The notes under the pieces are model-generated. The model saw only the letters and a list, made by a program, of their open reading frames with translations. It was not told where the DNA came from and did not search any database. The position numbers were made by a program, and so were the translations under genes. Below, one piece after another: positions 59,401 through 64,000 of a stretch of DNA of 64,000 bases. Where the stretch lies: positions 96,210 to 160,209 of the forward strand of contig JAMXBD010002816.1 of the NCBI GenBank assembly GCA_024138025.1, read 5' to 3'. How positions within the stretch are numbered: the first letter of the stretch is position 1; every line of letters starts with the position of its first letter. The DNA comes from Combretum micranthum. Taxonomy: Eukaryota > Streptophyta > Magnoliopsida > Myrtales > Combretaceae.

Positions 59401-62400
59401 TGAATTTTATCCATAGATCCACTTGAAATTAGAAAAAATGGTAATTGAGGTAATGCAATCATCGAACACCATATATCACTAAAACAAAAGTTGCACACCG
59501 TTGTTGTAGTCATGAATCAACTAATCATGCAATCAATAAAACTTCCATACGGTTGAACAACAAAAGAAAAATAATAAAAATTGATTACTTTGTGGCGACA
59601 ATGGGGCAAATTGAAAAAGGAGTCGACCTCAGTTTCTTGAAAAAAAAAAACATTCTTTTATAATAATTCATCGTTCTCCTATCTTTTACATTATCTTGGT
59701 TATCAACTCTTGTTGTAATCGGTGTAAAATTTTTTATTTCTTCGATTTGGTCACTCTAAGAATCAAATGTTAGTTTATACTTTTATTTTACCCTTTTAAT
59801 ATTTACGAAAAGAAGAAAAAGAAGAAGGAGGAAAAAGAAACTAAACCTGTAACTGCAGACTCAATGGTAGAAGGAAAAAGCTCAACCATAGCAACTCCGT
59901 AGTCGTTTGCAAATGCCTACACTAAATTGACATGCCTATAAAATGGAGGCCCATGCAACAAGATACATTGATACCCCTCGTGTGAATGTGGATTACAACT
60001 TCTGATTCGCGTAAAATGATCCTCATATTCCAAGGGTATTCTTAACTTGCTTTTTCAATCCCTTCATCGCATTTTTTAGTCTCGGCAACACAATGTTAGG
60101 GTTTGGTTATTCTTTTTCTTATTTTGATGAGTTATGCGCCTTAGATGTAATGTAATCAATTTTTTTTACTAACTGTATCTTACGTGCACGTGCCGCTACA
60201 TAATTAAGTCGCTCTTGAATTTTAGCCATTGATCCACTTGAAATTAGAAAAAATGGTAATTGAGGTAGTGTAATTACCAAACACCATATATCCTCAACAA
60301 AAAGTTGCACACATATTGTAATCATGAATCAACTAATCATGCAATCAATAAAAACTTCATACGATTGAACAACGAAAGAAAAATCATAAAAAGAAAAAAA
60401 ATGATTATTTTGTGGCGATGATGGGGCAAATTTCAAGCCCTTATTAATGCTAAGTTCATGACACACGCGAGCGAGAAAAAAAATGGAGTCGACCTCAGTT
60501 GCTTAAAAAAAAAACATTCTTTTATAATAATTAATGGTTCTCATATCTCTAACATTATCTTGGTTTGCAACTCTTGTTGTAATCGGTCTAAAATTTTTCT
60601 TCACTTCGATTTGGTAACTCTAAGAACCAAACGTTAGTCTATACTTTTTTTTTTATTTTTTACCATTTTAGTATTTATGAAAAGAAGAAGAAAAAGAAGA
60701 AGGAAGAAAAACAAACTAAACTTGGAACTGCAGACTCAATAGTAGAAGGAAAAAGCTCAACCATAGCAACTCTGTAGTCGTTTGCAAATGCCTATACTAA
60801 ATTGGCATCTCCACAAAATGGAGGCCCATGCAACAAGATACCTTGATGCCCCTCGTGTGAACATGGTTTACGACTTCCGATTCGCGTAAAATGATTCCCA
60901 TATTCCAAATGTATTCTTATCTTGCTTTTTCAATCCCTTCATCGCATCTTTCAGTCTCGGCAACATAATGTTAGGGTTTGGTTATTCTTTTTCTTATTTT
61001 GATAAGCTGTGCGCCTCAGATGTAATGTGATCTATATTTTTTATTAATTGTATGTTAGGTGCATGTGCCGCTACACAATTAAGTCGCTCATGAATTTTAG
61101 CCATTGATCCACTTGAAATTAGAAAAAATGGTAATTGAGGTAGTGTAATTACCGTACACCATATATCACTCAAACAAAAGTTGCACACCAATGTAGTCAT
61201 GAATTAACTAATCATGAAATCAATAAAACTTCCATATGGTTGAACAACGAAAGAAAAATAATATAAAGGGAAAAAATGATTACTTTGTGGCGATGATGGG
61301 GCAAATTTGAAGCCCTTACAGATGCTAAGTTCATGACACACGCAAGGGAGCAAAAAAATGGAGTCGACCTCAGTCGCTTGAAAGAAAAAACATTCTTTTA
61401 TAATAATTCATGGTTCTCATATCTCTAACATTATCTTGGTTTGCAACTCTTGTTGTAATCGATCTAAAATTTTTCTTCACTTCGATTTGGTTACTCCGAA
61501 AAGCAAACGTTAGTTTAAACCTTTTTTTTTTTTTTACTTTTAGTATTTATGAAAAGAAGAAGAAAAAGAAGAAGGACGAAAAAGAAACTAAACCTGGAAC
61601 TGTAGACTCAATAGTAGAAGGAAAAAGCTCAACCATAGCAACTCTGTAGTCGTTTGCAAATGTCTACACTAAATTGGCATCTCCATAAAATGGAGGCCCA
61701 TGCAACAAGATACCTTGGTACCCTTCATGTGAACATGGTTTACAACTTCCAATTCACGTAAAATGATCCCAATATTCTAAAGGTATTCTTATCTTGCTTT
61801 TTTAATCCCTTCATCGCATCTTTCTATCTCGGCAACATAATGTTAAGGTTAAGTTATTCTTTTTCTTATTTCGATAAGTTATGCGCCTCAGATGTAATGT
61901 AATTTATATTTTTTATTAACTGTATGTTAGGTGCACGTGCCGCTATATAATTAAGTCGCTCTTGAATTTTAGCCATTGATCCACTTCAAATTAGAAAAAT
62001 GGTAATTAGATAGTGTAAGCACCGAACACCATATATCACTCAAACAAAAGTTGATCACCATTATTGTAGTCATGAATCAACTAATCATGCAATCAATAAA
62101 ACTTCCATACGGTTGAACAACAAAAGAAAAATAATAGAAATGGACAAAAAAATGATTACTTCGTGGCGACGATCGGGCAAATTTGACGCCTTTACTGATG
62201 CTAAGTTAATGACACACGCGGGGAGCAAAAAAATGGAGTTGACCTCAGTTTCTTGAAAAAAAGACATTCTTTTTATAATAATTCATGGTTCCCATATCTC
62301 TTACATTATCTTGGTTTACAGCTCTTGTTGTAATCAGTCTAAAATTTTTCTTTACTTCGATTTGGTAACTCTAAGAAGCAAACGTTAGTTTATACTTTTT

Positions 62401-64000
62401 TTTTTTACCCTTTTAGTATTTATGAAAAGAAGAAAAAAAAGAAACTAAACCTGAAACTGCAGACTCAATAGTAGAAAGAAAAAGCTCAACCATAGCAACT
62501 CCGTAATCGTTTGCAAATGCCTATACTAAATTGGCATCTCTACAAAATGGAGGCCCATGCAACAAGATACCTTGATGCCCCGTGTGAACATATACGACTT
62601 CCGACTCGCGTAAAATGATTCCCATATTCCAAAGGTATTCTTATCTTGCTTTTTCAATCCCTTCATCGCATCTTTCAGTCTCGGCAACATAATGTTAGGG
62701 TTTGGTTATTCTTTTTCTTATTTTGATATGCTGTGCGCCTCAAATGTAATGTGATCTATATTTTTTATTAATTGTATGTTAGATGCATGTGCCGCTACAT
62801 AATTAAGTCGCTCATGAATTTTAGCCATTGATCCACTTGAAATTAGAAAAAATGGTAAATGAGGTAGTGTAATTACCGTACACCATATATCACTCGAACA
62901 AAAGTTGCACACCATTAATGTAGTCATGAATTAACTAATCATGAAATCAATAAAACTTCCATATGGTTGAACAACGAAAGAAAAATAATAAAAAGGGAAA
63001 AAAATGATTACTTTGTGGCGATGATGGGGCAAATTTGAAGCCCTTACTGATGCTAAGTTAAGGACACACACAAGGGAGCAAAAAAATGTAGTCGACCTCA
63101 GTTGCTCGAAAAAAAAAATTCTTTTATAATAATTCATGGTTCTCATATCTCTAACATTATCTTGGTTTGCAACTCTTGTTGTAATCGGTTTAAAATTTTT
63201 CTTCACTTCGATTTGGTAACTCTAATAATCAAACGTTAGTTTTATAATTTTTTTTTTTTTTTACTGTTAGTATTATGAAAAGAAGAGAAAAAGAGGAGGA
63301 AAAGAAACAAACCTGAAACTGCAAACTCAATAGTTAAAGGAAGCTCAACCATAGCAACTCCATAGTCGTATGCAAATGCCTACCTCTAAATTGGGCATCT
63401 CCACAAAATGAGGCCCATGCAACAAGATACCTTGGTACCACTCGTGTGAACATGGTTTATAACTTCCGATTTGCGTAAAATGATCCCCATATTCCAAAGG
63501 TATTCTTATCTTGCTTTTCAATCCCCTTAATCGAATCTTTCAGTCTTGGCAACAAATGTAAGGGTTAGGTTATTCTTTTTCTTATTTCGATAAGTTGCGC
63601 CCTGTGATGTAATGTAATTATATTTTTTATTTACTGTATGTTAGGTGCACGTGCCGCTACATAATGAACCACTCTTGAATTTAGCCACAGATCCACTTGA
63701 AAATAGAAAATGGTAATTGAGGTACTGTAATCACCGAACACCATATTCACTCCAACAAAAGTTGCACACCATTATTGCAGTCATGAATGATCTAATCATG
63801 CAATCAATAAAACTTCCATATGGTTGAACAACAAAAGAAAAATAATAAAAATGGACAAAAAAATGATACTTTGGTGGCTTTGATGGGCAAATTTGAAGCC
63901 CTTACTGATGCTAAGTCAATGACACACACGAGGAAGCAAAAAAAAGGAGTCGACCTCAGTTTTCTTGAAAAAAAAAACATTCTTTTATAATAATTCATGG

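Larger units (their letters stand above)
51028..64000 (-). repeat. Macrosatellite of about 870-bp units derived from CDC48C D1 exons
   Basis: Fifteen complete units and one partial unit are arranged head to tail and run off the window. The unit anchor (ATGCTAAGTYAATGACACAC-like) lies at about 51028, 51887, 52651, 53530, 54403, 55270, 56149, 57022, 57894, 58774, 59612 (anchor partly deleted), 60446, 61320, 62197, 63049 and 63906. Most intervals are 852-880 bp; shorter ones (764, 834-838) reflect deletions. Read on the minus strand, each unit carries three degenerate pieces in gene order: a P-loop exon (ILLHGPPFCGDANL, AFANDYGVAMVELFP), an exon start QATEVDS preceded by a T-rich acceptor, and a Walker B exon (SSGSMAKIQERL, ARAPNIQLIKNIDYI). 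These match [20 protein letters not shown] and SEENIRELF...[12 protein letters not shown] of CDC48C-type D1. Confidence 0.92.

Noticed and set aside
54294..63998. Many similar minus-strand open frames starting with phenylalanine-rich stretches
   Set aside because: They repeat because the satellite unit repeats; the F-rich part is translated intron (acceptor T-tract). Only the P-loop, ATEV and Walker B pieces have a homologue.

Overview
The window looks like gene-poor, repeat-rich DNA from a flowering plant, probably a eudicot. It is strongly AT-rich, has plant-type Ty1/copia and Ty3/gypsy retrotransposons (initiator-methionine tRNA primer site; an Ogre/Tat-like LTR with a TGGCGACTCC-type primer site), plant-style introns, and many broken copies of one nuclear gene. 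I see no intact protein-coding gene, rRNA or tRNA. The species cannot be named from the sequence.

The recurring gene is a CDC48C/NVL-type AAA-ATPase (nucleolar, two AAA domains D1 and D2, ribosome biogenesis). It is present as fragments A (150-1410, +), B (4488-1500, -), C (11141-12788, +), D (15559-12789, -) and E (46600-48640, +; D2 half). It is also present as a tandem array of about 870-bp units from 51028 to beyond the window end. Each unit carries degenerate P-loop, ATEV and Walker B exons of D1 on the minus strand. A/B and C/D form two large palindromes with arms of about 1.26 and 1.5 kb. All copies carry stops, frameshifts and ruined Walker motifs.

The rest is mostly a nest of retroelements. 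A full-length but dead copia element (22897-39305, minus, TSD TCTTA) contains two insertions. One is a family-F element (24916-31284), itself split by another family-F element (26377-29177, TSD CTTCA). The other is a solo LTR called C (33131-38816, TSD AACAT), which contains LTRs A and B. Next comes an Ogre/Tat-like gypsy element (LTR 39988-42209, leader, gag to about 46500), split by a solo LTR of family A (43360-45332, TSD CATAT). Two more family-F elements lie at 7030-9752 and 20378-22844 (TSD GTTTT). A gypsy gag fragment abuts gene copy C at 11140.

Family F is the best candidate for something undescribed. Four TG...CA elements of 2.5-3.6 kb with target-site duplications have no visible retroviral domains, yet three share a short spliced acidic reading frame. 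Its codons vary mainly at third positions, and it ends in the same kind of acidic tail with a stop. The elements also share a GC-rich palindromic repeat block in the first inferred intron and ATGATGCAAT repeats plus a conserved hairpin in the second. The other strong observation is that one essential gene's D1 exons have become a macrosatellite next to palindromic copies of the same gene, a layout expected to feed small-RNA production.
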